The notes: generated by a model from the letters alone, not told the origin. A DNA stretch of 64,000 nucleotides from Gari tellinella (GCA_922989275.2 OV277864.1:50839550-50903549), one strand, 5' to 3'. Shown: positions 40,361-50,793, numbered from the stretch's first letter. Numbers and translations: made by a program.

Positions 40361-41627
40361 TTTTAGCTCACCTGAGCCAAAGGCTCAAGGTGAGCTATTG
40401 GGATGGCCCTGTGTCCGGCGTCGTCCGTCGTGCGTTGTGCGTCGTCCGTCGTCGTTAACAATTGCTTCAAATGACATCTCCTCCTATACCGCTTGACAGA
40501 ATTCGACCAAACTTTACAGAAATGTTCCTTGGGTCAAGCTCTTTCAAATTTGTTCAAAGAATTAAAAACAATGCAGAACTCTGGTTACCATGGCAACCAA
40601 AGTGAAAAAATAAGCAAATCTTAAAAAATCTTCTTGTCAAAAACTGCAAGGGCCAGAGCTTAGATATTTGGCACATAGCATCATCTACAGGTCCTCTATC
40701 AAGTTTATCTAAATTATGCCCCTGGGGTCAAAATTGGCCCCGCCCCGGCCCGGGGTCACAGTTTTACATAGAGTTATATAGTGAAATTTTCAAACGTCTT
40801 CTTCTCTGAAACCAATGTGGCCAGAGCTTTGATATTTGGCATGGTAACACTTCTAGATGTCCTTTACCAAAATTGTTCAAATGGTTGTGGTCGGTTGCAT
40901 ACCTAGGTCACAGGAGATAAAAATAGATTTTTTCAATGAAAACTTAAAAAATCTTCTTGTCTGAAACTACAAGGGCCAGAGCTTAGATATTTGGCACATA
41001 GAATCGCCTACAGGTCATCTATCAAGTTTGTTCAAATTATGCCCCTGGGGTCAAAATTGGCCCCCGCCCCGGGGGTCACGGTTTTACATAGAGTTCTATA
41101 GTGAAATTTTCATACGTCTTCTTTTCTAAAACTAATATGGCCAGTGCTTTGATATTTGGCATAGTGACACTTCTAGATATCTTATACCAAAATTGTACAA
41201 ATGGTTTTGGTCCGTTGCATAACTAGGTCACAGGAGCTAAAAATAGATTTTTTACAATGAAAACTTAAAAAAGCTTCTTGTCTAAAACTACAAGGGCCAG
41301 AGCTTAGATATATGACACATATCATCGCCTACAGGTCCTCTATTAAGTTTCTTCAAATTATGCCCCTAGGGTCAAAATTGGCCCCGCCCCGGGGGTCACT
41401 GTTTTACATAGAGTTATATAAAGAAAATTTCAAACATCTTCTTCTCTGACTCTAATAAGGCCAGAGCTTTTATATTCTGTATGGTGACACTTTTAAATAT
41501 ACTTTACATATTTTATTCAAATTGTTCCGGTCTGTTGCATATCTAGGTCAGTCCTGGACATAAATCAATATCTCCATTTTTCCAATTATTCTCAGGTGAG
41601 CGAATATGCCCCATGGGGCTCTTGTTT
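40361..41627 (+). mobile_element. CACCTGAG long repeat (family N), copy 3
   Basis: 'ttttagctcacctgagccaa' to 'tctcaggtgagcgaatatgc' and 'ggggctcttgttt'. Three modules of about 300 bp with 'acaagggccagagcttagat' and 'agagctttgatatttggcat'. Closest to copy 4 at 45582. Confidence 0.88.
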
Positions 41628-41649
41628 CATTAGTAATTTAGTATTCTAT

Positions 41650-42144
41650 AGGTGTTCATAAACACCATAGTAATTTGTAAATATATGTCAAATGTTTATA
41701 TAAATTGGTAAGATTAAGTTTAGGATAAGAAATTCTGTTAAAAAATGCATTTAAAAAAAAAAGAGAAGAAGGTCTGGTGGGATTCGAACCCATGACCCTC
41801 TATTGCGGAGACAAACACAAACATGAAACCCCTCAGACCACTCGACTACGGGCTCTATATTGCAATGGTACTGAATAAACGTACTTCAGTGTGTAGCGCG
41901 CGATGGATAGTATTCATACTATACCATTCGGCTCAGGTTTATGTCTGAGCCCATGTTCAATTTCTGTAGAGAAGCAACAACAACAACAATACCGTCGAAA
42001 GGCGCTATAGAAAAAGGATGGAAAAGTTCTTAAAAACTAAGATTCGATAACGGTTCTTGATACTTTTTTGGACTGATCATATTTTTTTAATGTCAGAAGC
42101 CCAATAACGCCACACATTTGCTTTTCGGTTGCGAGTCCCTTTAA
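41650..42144 (-). mobile_element. Family G copy 3 with tRNA-like module
   Basis: Reversed copy: B-box complement GGGATTCGAACCC at 41780-41792; ends 'cggttgcgagtccctttaa'. The left end is decayed near 41650. Confidence 0.82.
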
Positions 42145-42685
42145 AGCGACTCGCAACCAGATGGTGCATTAAAAATAGTAATTTGTAAATATGTGTCAAA
42201 CGCTTATATAAATGGTAAAGAATTAGTTTAGGATAAGAAATTCTGTTTAAAAAAAATGTATTTCAATAAAAAAAAATATTGGTCTCTGGTGGGATTCGAA
42301 CCCGGGGCCCGGCATTGGCGGACAGAAGGCAAAATAGGGGAAACCGCTTAGACCAATGGACCACGGAACTATCCGTTTATCTCAGATCGATTTAACGTAT
42401 TTCAATGTGTAGCGATCGAAAGTGCTTACAACTTCGTAATTCGGCTCGTGTTTATGTCTGAGCCCGTGTAGAGAAGCAACAACAACAACTATACCGTCTA
42501 CTAGTCGGTATAGAAAAACGATGGAAAATATATAAAAATCTAAGATTCGGTGACGATTCTTGAGACTTTTTTTGGACTGATCATATTTTTTTAATGTCAG
42601 AAGCCAAATAATGCCACAAATTTGCTTTTATTTGAGTATTTTATTTTATTTTGACAAGTACACCATCCGGTTGCGAGTCCCTTTA
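42141..42685 (-). mobile_element. Family G copy 4, sharing TTAA with copy 3
   Basis: TTAAAGCGACTCGCAACC to GGTTGCGAGTCCCTTTAA. tRNA-like part at about 42280-42370 with GGGATTCGAACCC, nearly the same as copy 1. Confidence 0.92.
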
Positions 42686-42807
42686 AGGGAGTAAACAGTT
42701 AGTGATTTTATAGATAAAAATATATTTTATGATGTTGATTGGCAATTTATACCTGCTGTTAGCATATCCTAAGATTTCCAAATTTTCAATTATTCAATCA
42801 CGATTAC

Positions 42808-42943
42808 TTTCAGCAGGTTGAAAGTAAAGCAGAATGTGCCTTATTAAGGCACATTCTGCTTTACTTTCAGCCTGCTTTAAGCTACCATCTGCTAGGATAA
42901 AAATACAAAGATTTCGGAAAACTACAGAGAAATGGCAGCCCTG
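42808..42943. mobile_element. Chimera of family A hairpin and A2 right end
   Basis: Hairpin 'agcaggttgaaagtaaagca' with complement around GTGCCTTATTAAGGCAC, then 'gaaatggcagccctg', the A2 end. No left A2 end seen. Confidence 0.7.
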
Positions 42944-43440
42944 GATCCTCACAAATGCCTTTTGCATGAGTGTGACTGACTGTTTTTGTGAAGAACTTAA
43001 AGAGCTGAATACAACACCCTATAACCAACTACCTACTGGTACTGTGTTTATGATATGCCTTTAATATACATCACCAACAACTAAACAAAATGTTTGAATC
43101 ATTTTATGCCCTATTATTTTAACCCCTCCATCTTTACTCCGTTACTTCCTTATTTTCTTACTTCCTTATCTTTTATCTGTTCGTATTTCCATTAATAGGC
43201 ATTAGGTGCAGCAACTACTCGAAATTACCCGCAAGGATGTGTATTAGATAAAATGAGACAGAGATAGATTGATAGATAGAGAACCAGAAAATTTGATATT
43301 TGATTGCAAATGAAGAATTCTTTAATGTCACATAGATAACGCTTAACTTGTACATGTATACATGACATAACAGTGCATGACGCTTATTGAAAATGAGGAT
43401 TGATATAGTGCAAACGATGTGATACAAGTTTGATACACTC
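42944..43440. other. No supported gene
   Basis: Contains 'attacccgcaaggatgtgta' and a (GATA)-rich bit near 43260, like the retroelement piece at 30040. Nothing else recognised. Confidence 0.35.
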
Positions 43441-43445
43441 TTGTA

Positions 43446-43696
43446 TAACCCTAAACCCCATAAGTAGGCCTTTTTACGCCTTTTATTTATTCTTCAACTG
43501 AAGAAAATAGTTCCTATTTAAACAGTCAAGACTATGTATCATAAGAAATATTTTCTTTATCCTAGCATGTATTAGCTTAAAGCAGGCTAAAAGAAAAGCA
43601 GAATGTGCCTTGAGACACATTCTGCTTTCCTTTCAACCTGCTTTAAATTGTCACCTATCTTCAATGCTAGAATCGGGCTATGGGGAAATGGGTTAA
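43446..43696 (-). mobile_element. Family A MITE
   Basis: 'aaccctaaaccccataagta' to 'tatggggaaatgggttaa'; hairpin around GTGCCTTGAGACAC. Confidence 0.9.
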
Positions 43697-43768
43697 CATC
43701 GTACCAAATATCTGGTACCACAGGAAGGAATATAGAAAATTGATGACTAGCAAAAAGGTTTTAATTCA

Positions 43769-43889
43769 CAGGGCTCCAGATTAGGGGAGTATTTCAAAAA
43801 CTAAAATCTTTATTTCTGCATTAAATGTGCTAAAATGAGTGAGAAAATGTAAGATTTGTTCTGTTTACTCCGTCTTATCTGGAGCCCTG
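43769..43889 (+). mobile_element. Family B MITE without its hairpin
   Basis: CAGGGCTCCAGATTAGGGG to CTTATCTGGAGCCCTG, only 121 bp: 'ctgcattaaa|tgtgctaaaatg' shows that the whole central palindrome is gone. ATTCA is shared by the flanks. Confidence 0.92.
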
Positions 43890-43979
43890 ATTCAGATGAG
43901 ATGCAGAGTTACTTGACATTTCATCCAGGTCCAGACTACGGACAACCAAATTGTACTTCAGTTTCCGTTTGGTTTGTTA

Positions 43980-44208
43980 AATAACCCATTACCCCATAAA
44001 TATGCCTTTTTCTGCCTTTTATTTATTCCTCCACTGAAGATAATTTTATTTTATACTGTCATGAAAAAATACATTAAGAAAGATTTTCTATATCCTAGCA
44101 GATGATAGCTTAAAGCATGCAGAAAGTGAAGCAGAATTTGCCTTTCAACCTGCTTTAAGCTGTCACCTTTCTTCAGTGCTAGAAACAGGCTATCAGGTAG
44201 TGGGTTAA
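43980..44208 (-). mobile_element. Family A MITE, hairpin tip lost
   Basis: 'aataacccattaccccataa' to 'caggtagtgggttaa'; 'gcagaatttgcctttcaacc' marks the loss. Confidence 0.88.
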
Positions 44209-44345
44209 AGAACACACTTTTCCTTTGCAAACAGTGTAGACACAAATAGGCAAATGAAATATCAAGTGGTCACATCATAATGTATGGTTCAGACATTAGA
44301 ATGTAAGAACTCACCTTATCTAGAGCTGTATAAGGCTTGAATGGC

Positions 44346-44624
44346 TTAACTCTTTGAACCCTAGTCACGCATGTATATGCATCATTTGAAAACAGCATAC
44401 CTGTGAGGAGTACACTTGTCCTATGCAAACAGTGTAGACCCTGATCTGAGGGCTCGTTAAGGAGCCCACTGATCAATATATACACTGTTTGTCATTTTGT
44501 CACACTGTTTGTCATTTTTGACATACATGTATTTCGTAAAATCAACCAAAAAAAGTCAAAAATGGACTAGACTTGATTGTAAACTAGAATCGTCCATTTG
44601 AGATTTCAGGGAGGATAGGGTTAG
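44346..44624 (-). mobile_element. Family D MITE ahead of exon 5
   Basis: TTAACTCTTTGAACCCTAG to 'agggaggatagggtta'; includes a small duplication 'cactgtttgtcatttt'. Confidence 0.88.
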
Positions 44625-44653
44625 TATTTATTTGTTGTTGTTGTTTTTTTCAG

Positions 44654-44747
44654 ACTGGCTATTATGGGACAATCAGCAGGGTGTTGCCTTACTTTCAAAC
44701 TCTAGATCTCCATTGTGAAGAGCATTACAACCCAGCAGATTTCTTGT
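44654..44747 (+). CDS. ABCG exon 5: end of NBD
   Basis: Acceptor after a T-rich run ('gttttttt' then cag), donor TTC TTG T|gtaagt. Enters in phase 0 and leaves in phase 1. Encodes TGYYGTISRVLPYFQTLDLH then CEEHYNPADFL. The pattern 'Y-G ... YF ... NPADF' is the standard ABCG sequence that closes the NBD. The intron before it (30921-44653) is 13.7 kb, the longest in the window, and consists almost wholly of repeats. A family D element ends about 30 bp upstream and a foldback begins 13 bp after the donor. Confidence 0.95.
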
Positions 44748-44760
44748 GTAAGTATCACTG

Positions 44761-44969
44761 GTATACATCGTACACCGAATGTTGCTCCAAATTGATATGG
44801 AATTAACATTAAATTAATGTAAACAATGTCGGTACGACAAAAGGTTTGATATTTATGAGTTGCAATAACAGTGTAATATACATATTTCTAACCTGGTGTG
44901 ACATTGTTTACATAAATTTAATGTTGATCCCAAATTAATTTGGAGCAACATCCGGTGTACGATGTATAC
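44761..44969. mobile_element. Inverted-repeat MITE 13 bp after exon 5
   Basis: GTATACATCGTACACCGAAT to CCGGTGTACGATGTATAC; arms of about 60 bp ('tgttgctccaaattgatat'), then a unique centre. Confidence 0.9.
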
Positions 44970-45002
44970 AAATGAATATGAGTGATTGACAGACATGAGT
45001 TT

Positions 45003-45260
45003 TAAAACCTCTACCCCATAGCCTGTTTCTAGTATTGCATATACAGTAACATGACCACTTAAAGCAGGTTGAAAGTAAAGGAGAATGTGCCTTAAGGCAC
45101 ATTCTCCTTTACTTTCAGCCTGCTTTAAGCTACAATCTACTAGGATTTTGAAAATATTTCTTACAGTACATTTTCATGACTGTATAAATTGGAACTATTT
45201 TCTGCAGTGGAGGAAAAAATTAAATGGGCTAAAAAGGGCTTCCATAGGGGAAAGGGTTAA
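45003..45260 (+). mobile_element. Family A MITE
   Basis: 'taaaacctctaccccatagc' to 'taggggaaagggttaa'; perfect hairpin with GAGAATG instead of CAGAATG in both arms (a compensated change). Confidence 0.92.
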
Positions 45261-45267
45261 AAACATT

Positions 45268-45490
45268 GGATCCTAGCGATTAATAAATACTCATCATTTA
45301 AAAACAGTGGACATGTGAAGAGTACATTTGTCCTTAGAGACTAATATGCAAACAGTGAAGACCATGATCAGTCCTCAGATCAGGGTCATTTTGCAATATA
45401 TTGTTGAACTCAACCCTAAAAATGAAAAAATGGAATAGTCTTCTTTTGAAATCGGAATTGCCCATTTCAAGTCTCAGGGGTGAATGAGTT
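45268..45490 (-). mobile_element. Family D MITE, decayed
   Basis: 'gtggacatgtgaagagtaca' to 'caggggtgaatgagtta'; part of the hairpin missing. Confidence 0.75.
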
Positions 45491-45503
45491 ATTGTTCCAT
45501 ATA

Positions 45504-46880
45504 CAATAAAAACTAGATAATTCAAACTTGCTTTGGTTCGAACATACACATATCTCAAAGGTTAAAACCTGGCATAGCCACTTTTTAGCTCACCTGAGCC
45601 AAAGGCTCAAGGTGAGCTATTGGGATGGCCCTGTGTCCGGCGTCCGGCGTCGTGCGTTGTGCGTCGTCCGGCGTCGTTAACAATTGCTTCAAATGACATC
45701 TCCTCCTATACCCCTTGACAGAATTCAACCAAACTTTACAGAAATGTTCCTTGGGTCAAGCTCTTTCAAATTTGTTCAAAGAATTAAAAACAATGCAGAA
45801 CTCTGGTTGCCATGGCAACCATTTTGTGAAAAAATAAGGAAATCTTAAAAAATCTTCTTGTCAAAAACTGCAAGGGCCAGAGCTTAGATATTTGGTACAT
45901 AGCATCATCTACAGGTCCTCTATCAAATTTGTTCAAATTATGCCCCTGGGGTCAAAATTGGCCCCGCCCCGGGGGTCACAGTTTTACATAGAGTTATAAA
46001 GTGAAATTTTCAAACGTCTTCTTCTCTGAAACCAATGTGGCCAGAGCTTTGATATTTGGCATGGTGACACTTCTAGATGTCCTTTACCAAAATTGTTCAA
46101 ATGGTTGTGGTCGGTTGCATAACTAGGTCACAGGAGCTAAAAATAGATTTTTTCAATGAAAACTTAAAAAATCTTCTTGTCTGAAACTACAAGGACCAGA
46201 GCTTAGATATTTGGCACATAGAATTGCCTACAGGTTCTCTATCAAGTTTGTTCAAATTATGCCCCTGGGGTCAAAATTGGCCCGCCCCGGGGATCACGGT
46301 TTTACAAAGATTTATATAGAGAATTTTTCATACGTCTTCTTCTCTGAAACTAATATGGCCAGAGCTTTGATATTTGGCATAGTGACACTTCTAGATGTCC
46401 TTTACCAAAATTGTACAAATGGTTCTGGTCCGTTGCATAACTAGGTCACAGGAGCTAAAAATAGATTTTGTACAATGAAAACTTAAAAAATCTTCTTGTC
46501 TAAAACTACAAGGGCCAGAGCTTAGATATATGGCACATATCATCGCCTACAGGTCCTCTCTTAAGTTTGTTCAAATTATGCCCCTAGGGTAAAAATTGGC
46601 CCACCCCGGGGGTCACTGTATTATATAGAGTTATATAGAGAAAATTTCAAACGTCTTCTTCTCTGACTCTAATATGGCCAGAGCTTTTATATTCTGTATG
46701 GTGACACTTTTAAATATACTTTACATATTTTGTTCAAATTGTTCTGGTCTGTTGCATATCTAGGTCAGTCCTGGACATAAATCAATATCTCCATTTTTCC
46801 AATTATTCTCAGGTGAGCGAATATGCCCCATGGGGCTCTTGTTTACTTTGAAATATGAGTATGTTCGATTTAAGCGGGAT
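45504..46880. mobile_element. Family H MITE split by family N
   Basis: Left part 'gataattcaaacttgctttg' to 'aaaacctggcatagccac'; right part from 46845 'actttgaaatatgagtatgt' to 'gatttaagcgggatt'. The insertion hit the centre of H. Confidence 0.75.
45582..46844 (+). mobile_element. CACCTGAG long repeat (family N), copy 4
   Basis: 'tttttagctcacctgagcc' to 'ttctcaggtgagcgaatatg' and 'ggctcttgttt'. Same module order as copy 3, so the two belong to one subfamily. Confidence 0.88.
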
Positions 46881-46899
46881 TAAGAAACCAAAATTCAAC

Positions 46900-46968
46900 T
46901 TGTAAAATACTGGTCAGGCCAGTTGTAAAATACTGGTCAGGCCAGTTGTAAAATACTGGTCAGGCCAG
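46900..46968. repeat. 23-bp tandem repeat, three copies
   Basis: Unit 'ttgtaaaatactggtcaggc' plus 'cag', exact three times. Confidence 0.95.
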
Positions 46969-46973
46969 TTTTA

Positions 46974-47152
46974 TAATCCATTACCAAAAAAATACCCCTT
47001 TTTACGCCTGTTATTTATTCCTCTTCGGGTGAAGATACCGGTAGTTCCACTTTATACAGTCATGAATATGTACCATAAGAATATGAAACTTCCTTCCTGT
47101 AATGCCCAGGTAGCCTTGAGAGTTGCTTTCTGCTCTACTTCCAACCTGCTTT
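46974..47152 (-). mobile_element. Family A MITE, shortened
   Basis: 'aatccattaccaaaaaaata' to 'ccaacctgctttaac'; joins the next A. Confidence 0.75.
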
Positions 47153-47503
47153 AACCCATCACCCCATAGCCTGATTCTAGTTTTGAAAACAAGTGACCAT
47201 TTAAGGATGTCCGCCTGTCTTAGTGCGCATGACAATATTGTCGAAAAACGTTAAGAAGGCGTAAAATTTAATGGTTCATATTGATGACTATAAAGTAGAA
47301 GTGTTTTCTACATGACAATATTGTTGAAAAATGTTAAGAAGGTGTAAAATTTAATGGTTCATATTGATGACTATAAAGTAGAAGTGTTTTCTACGGTTGT
47401 GGAAAAAAATCAAAAGGCGTAAAAAGGTGTATTTATGGGGTAATATGTTAAGTGGTTACTTGTCTTCAAAACTAGAAACAGGCTATGGGAAAAAGGGTTA
47501 AGC
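47152..47503 (+). mobile_element. Family A MITE pieces with an internal duplication
   Basis: 'taacccatcaccccatagcc' to 'tatggggtaatatgttaa', followed by a minus-type end at 47453-47503. Hairpin absent. Confidence 0.7.
47228..47393. repeat. 83-bp tandem duplication
   Basis: 'catgacaatattgtcgaaaa' to 'gtagaagtgttttcta' twice in a row (47228-47310, 47311-47393) with three differences. Confidence 0.95.
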
Positions 47504-47543
47504 TAGTTTGAGGTATAGAGTTTCAACTAAGTGTTTTGACAAG

Positions 47544-47803
47544 TTAATCCATTTCCCCATAGCCTGTTTCTAGTTTTGAAGATAGGTGACCACTAAAAGC
47601 AGGTTGAAATGAAAGCAGAATGCGCCTTAAGGCGCATTCTTCTTTACTTTCAGCCTGCTTTAAGCTTCTGTCTGCTAGAATATAGAAAATATTTCTTAAG
47701 GTACATGTTATTGACAGTATGACTGCATAAATTGGAACTGTTTTATTCAATTGAGGAAGAAGTAAAAGGTGTAAAAAGGCATATTTATTGGGGAATGGGT
47801 TAA
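47544..47803 (+). mobile_element. Family A MITE
   Basis: TTAATCCATTTCCCCATAGC to 'ttggggaatgggttaa'. The flanks share 'gagtttcaacta' and 'gtgttttgacaag'. Confidence 0.9.
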
Positions 47804-47974
47804 GCGAGTTTGAAGTATAGAGTTTCAACTACATGTAAGTGTTTTGACAAGTAAAGTACAAAGTAGGTGAGGTATGTTGCACTGTAACAGCTGTGGTTGC
47901 ATCAGGACAGACTATTATATATGCAAATGCATCGATGGCCTTGAGCGATATGTAGATCATAAAAAATAATTAGT

Positions 47975-48222
47975 TTAACCCGTTACCCCATAAATACGCC
48001 CTTTAATTTATTCCTCTACTGAGGAAAATAGTTCTAATTGATACTGTTTCAATGAGATTCATAAAATATATTTTCTATATAATTATTCTAGCAGATAATA
48101 GCTTAAAGCAGGCTGAAAGTAAAGCAGAATGCGCCTTAATGCGCATTCTGCTTTACTTTCAACCTGCTTTAAGTGGTCAACTAACTTCAAAACTAGAAGC
48201 AGGCTACAGGGTAATGGGTTAA
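47975..48222 (-). mobile_element. Family A MITE
   Basis: TTAACCCGTTACCCCATA to 'tacagggtaatgggttaa'; perfect hairpin around GCGCCTTAATGCGC. Confidence 0.93.
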
Positions 48223-48669
48223 CTCTTTGAACCCTAGTTACACATATAAGCATCATTTGCAAACAGCGTACCTGTGAGAAGTACTCTTGTCCTATGCAAA
48301 CAGTGTAGACCTTGGTCAGAGGGCTCCTTAAGGAGCCCTCTGATCAAGGTCTACACTGTTTGTCAATTGGACATATATTGTGAAAATCAACCCTAAAAGT
48401 CAAAAATGGAATAGATTAAATTAAAAAAACTAGACTTGTCTATTTTAGGTTTCAGTGAGGAAAGCAGGGCTCCAGATAAATAGTGTTTTTCAAAAATTTA
48501 AATCTTTATTTCTGCATTAAACCCTATGGTGTCACTACTCATTAGAACCGTCTCTTCAAGACGATTCTAATGAGTAGTAACACCATAGGATTTTGTGCTG
48601 AAATGAGCAAGAAAATGTTGGATTTGTTTGGAAAACTCCCTCTTATCTGGAGCCCTGGTAAAGAGTTAA
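48219..48669 (-). mobile_element. Family D MITE sharing TTAA with A and split by B
   Basis: TTAACTCTTTGAACCCTAG; perfect palindrome GGGCTCCTTAAGGAGCCC; its end 'tttcagtgaggaaag' is cut by B and resumes as 'gtaaagagttaa'. Confidence 0.93.
48465..48657 (+). mobile_element. Family B MITE nested in family D
   Basis: CAGGGCTCCAGATAAATAG to CTTATCTGGAGCCCTG. GGAAAG and GTAAAG flank it; the D consensus 'gaggaaagagttaa' is the empty site. Confidence 0.93.
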
Positions 48670-48691
48670 ACATATTTATGTCAGACATGGT

Positions 48692-48780
48692 GTATCATAC
48701 AGTGCTCCCTCTCTACAAAAACACCTATAGGAGACAAATGTTATGTGTGTTTTTGGAGGGAGTTGTTATAGGGAGGGGAG
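48692..48780. mobile_element. Family P short MITE
   Basis: TACAGTGCTCCCTCTCTACA to 'gttatagggaggggag'; arms also share 'aaaacac'. Confidence 0.7.
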
Positions 48781-48842
48781 ATTAATACACTTAGAGCACA
48801 TTTGTAAACAGTTTGAATATATTTATTTCAAAATTTGTATGG

Positions 48843-49099
48843 CAGGGTTACAGATAAGGGGAGTATTTGGGTATTTACCCTGTTAAAATTGTGGAAAAAG
48901 CAATTGTTTTTCACAACAAGGAGTAACAAAAAGCAAAGAAATTTAGCAAAAAGCAAAGAATTTTTGGAAACCTAATCAGAATATGAATAACACCCAATTA
49001 CGAAAACTCCCAATACCGAATAAAATTTTCAAAAATCCAATTCTGTAATATATCAAGGAGTAAATACTCAATTGCATCAAAACCTTATCTGTAACCCTG
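48843..49099. mobile_element. Family L MITE with 7-8 bp target copies
   Basis: CAGGGTTACAGATAAGGGG to CCTTATCTGTAACCCTG; the inside has many 'cccaatt' words. TTGTATGG precedes it and follows one base after it: hAT-like. Confidence 0.88.
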
Positions 49100-49255
49100 C
49101 TTGTATGGAATCATCATCATCAGTGTTTAGATTAACATGCAGGTGCAGGAGCATCATCTACATCAGACATAATGCATACGTAACAGATACAATAGATATA
49201 TACATCAAAGGATTAAAAGGAAACATAAAGTTCATTAAAACCTAAAAGTACAGCC

Positions 49256-49801
49256 TTAACCCATTACCCCATTCTCTATTCCAGTCATCCGGGTATTTAA
49301 TGTCATACGCATACTCTCGGTCCTTCATTCGGATGGCGACGGTCTTATTCGGAGAAAAAATTAATTCTAATTTTCAGTAAAATCACGCTTTTGCAACTTA
49401 TGTAAGACCTTCGTAGTATTCATAGGACCTATTCAGATGATAATGAGTAAAAAAAGAATGAGATTAAACTCCCTGCTGCTCAAACTTATGTAGATATCGG
49501 GTTTGTTGTCCCCGAGTGCGCGTGCTCGCTAAGTGTAAATAAAGGGGGTATGACGTCACACTGGAAAAGAGAATAGCCTGTTTCTAGCTTTCAAGACAGA
49601 TGCTCACTTAAAGTAGGCTGAAAGTAAAGCAGAATGTGCCTTAGGCACATTCTGCTTTACTTTCAGCCTGCTTTAAGCTATTATCTTCTAGGATATAGAA
49701 AATATTTCTTATATTCATGACTGTATAAAAGGGAACTTTTTTCTTCAGTGAAGGAATAGATTATAGGCGTAAAAAGGCATAATTATGGGGTAATGGGTTA
49801 A
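49256..49801 (+). mobile_element. Family A MITE with a 300-bp insertion
   Basis: TTAACCCATTACCCC..(insert)..ATAGCCTGTTTCTAG, hairpin around GTGCCTTAGGCAC, end TATGGGGTAATGGGTTAA. Confidence 0.92.
49273..49572. mobile_element. Family R: 300-bp TIR element with 2-bp target copy
   Basis: TCTCTATTCCAGT to ACTGGAAAAGAGA, inserted in 'ccccatagcc' with AT on both sides. More CpG than the surroundings ('tcattcggatggcgacggtc'). No similar copy seen elsewhere here. Confidence 0.85.
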
Positions 49802-49932
49802 GCTACCATCTGATAAGATGTATAAAATAGTTTGTATGGTACATATTCATGACTGTATTACATAGAACCATTTTCTTCTATAGGGGGAATAATTCAAAAG
49901 TGTAATAAGGCGCATTTATGGGGTAATGGGTT
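49801..49932 (+). mobile_element. Family A right half
   Basis: 'agctaccatctgataagatg' to TATGGGGTAATGGGTTA. Confidence 0.8.
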
Positions 49933-50160
49933 AGAGCAAGATGACTGTAAAACAGAAATTTCCTACAGGAGCTTTCTGAGTTCAAGGTTATAAAGCATTT
50001 GAGCTGAGTCTGAGTGTGCTTGAGAACAACTTTAAACTCAACTGAAAAGCTTTATAACCTTTGACCCTGTTTTACGTTAACCTTGCTTTAAATTGTCACC
50101 TATTTGTTATGCAATCAACAGACAGACTTTTCAGTGGTCATAACAGAGAGGTTTTACTAT
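49933..50160. mobile_element. Family C MITE split by foldback I
   Basis: 'gagcaagatgactgtaaaac' to 'cagagaggttttactata'. The hairpin tip 'ggagctttctg|..|ctgttttacg' contains the nested element. Confidence 0.8.
49979..50075. mobile_element. Family I foldback nested in family C
   Basis: 'agttcaaggttataaagc' to 'gctttataacctttgacc', shortened centre. Confidence 0.82.
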
Positions 50161-50185
50161 ATTTGACATTCTCTCTTTCTTGCAG

Positions 50186-50249
50186 TGGAAATTATGAAGA
50201 GTGACGATGACACTATAAAGCGAATAGTGGAGAAGGCTGCATCCCTCAG
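50186..50249 (+). CDS. ABCG exon 6: short linker exon
   Basis: Acceptor 'tctttcttgcag'; 64 bp. The T of exon 5 plus TG gives Leu, then EIMKSDDDTIKRIVEKAASL, leaving in phase 2 (AG|gtacta). FLLEIMKSD follows NPAD as expected for ABCG proteins. It is small and would be doubtful alone; the phase match on both sides (T|TG and AG|A) and the family-typical wording make it convincing. A family C element ends 25 bp upstream and a family A element starts 22 bp downstream. Confidence 0.88.
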
Positions 50250-50271
50250 GTACTAGCTGCTGCATCTATCT

Positions 50272-50793
50272 TTAACCCTTCAGGGCTGCCATTTCTTCGG
50301 ATTTTTCCTAAATCTTTGGATTTTTCCTAAATCTTCGGATTTTTTCCAGTTTATAGTAGCTTAAAGCAGGCTGAAAGTAAAGCTAAAGGCCCATTCTGCT
50401 TTACTTACAGCCTGTTTTAAGTAGTTGCATGTAAGCAAAACTAGAAACAGGCTATGGGGTAAAGGTAGGATTCGTAAAATTTCACTTAAAAAATGCAAAT
50501 TTGGAAATCTTAGGATTTTTCAAGTCAACTTATGGCAGCCCTGACCCTTTCCTCCATAGAAGCACCTTTTAGCACATGTAATTTATTCCTACACCAAAGT
50601 AAATAGTGCAAATTTATACTGTCATAAACATGTACCATAAGAAATATTTTCTATATCCTAGAAAGTGGTAGCTTAAAGCAGGTTGAAAGTAAAGCAGAAT
50701 GCGCCTTAAGGCGCATTCTGCTTTACTTTCAGCCTGCTTTAAGAAGTCCCCTATCTTCAATACTGGAAACTAGGCTGTGGAGTAAAGGGTTAA
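50272..50793 (-). mobile_element. Family A MITE with nested A2
   Basis: TTAACCCTT..(A2)..ACCCTTTCCTCCATAGAAG to 'tgtggagtaaagggttaa'; perfect hairpin at 50672-50744. Confidence 0.92.
50281..50543. mobile_element. Family A2 MITE with exact 6-bp target copies
   Basis: CAGGGCTGCCATTTCTTC to CTTATGGCAGCCCTG; ACCCTT at 50275-50280 and 50544-50549 inside the end of the host A element. Confidence 0.95.

Noticed and set aside
41650..42685. LTR retrotransposon suggested by two similar 500-bp copies close together
   Set aside because: The copies are in the same orientation but have inverted ends and TTAA; they are two abutting family G elements with nothing between them.
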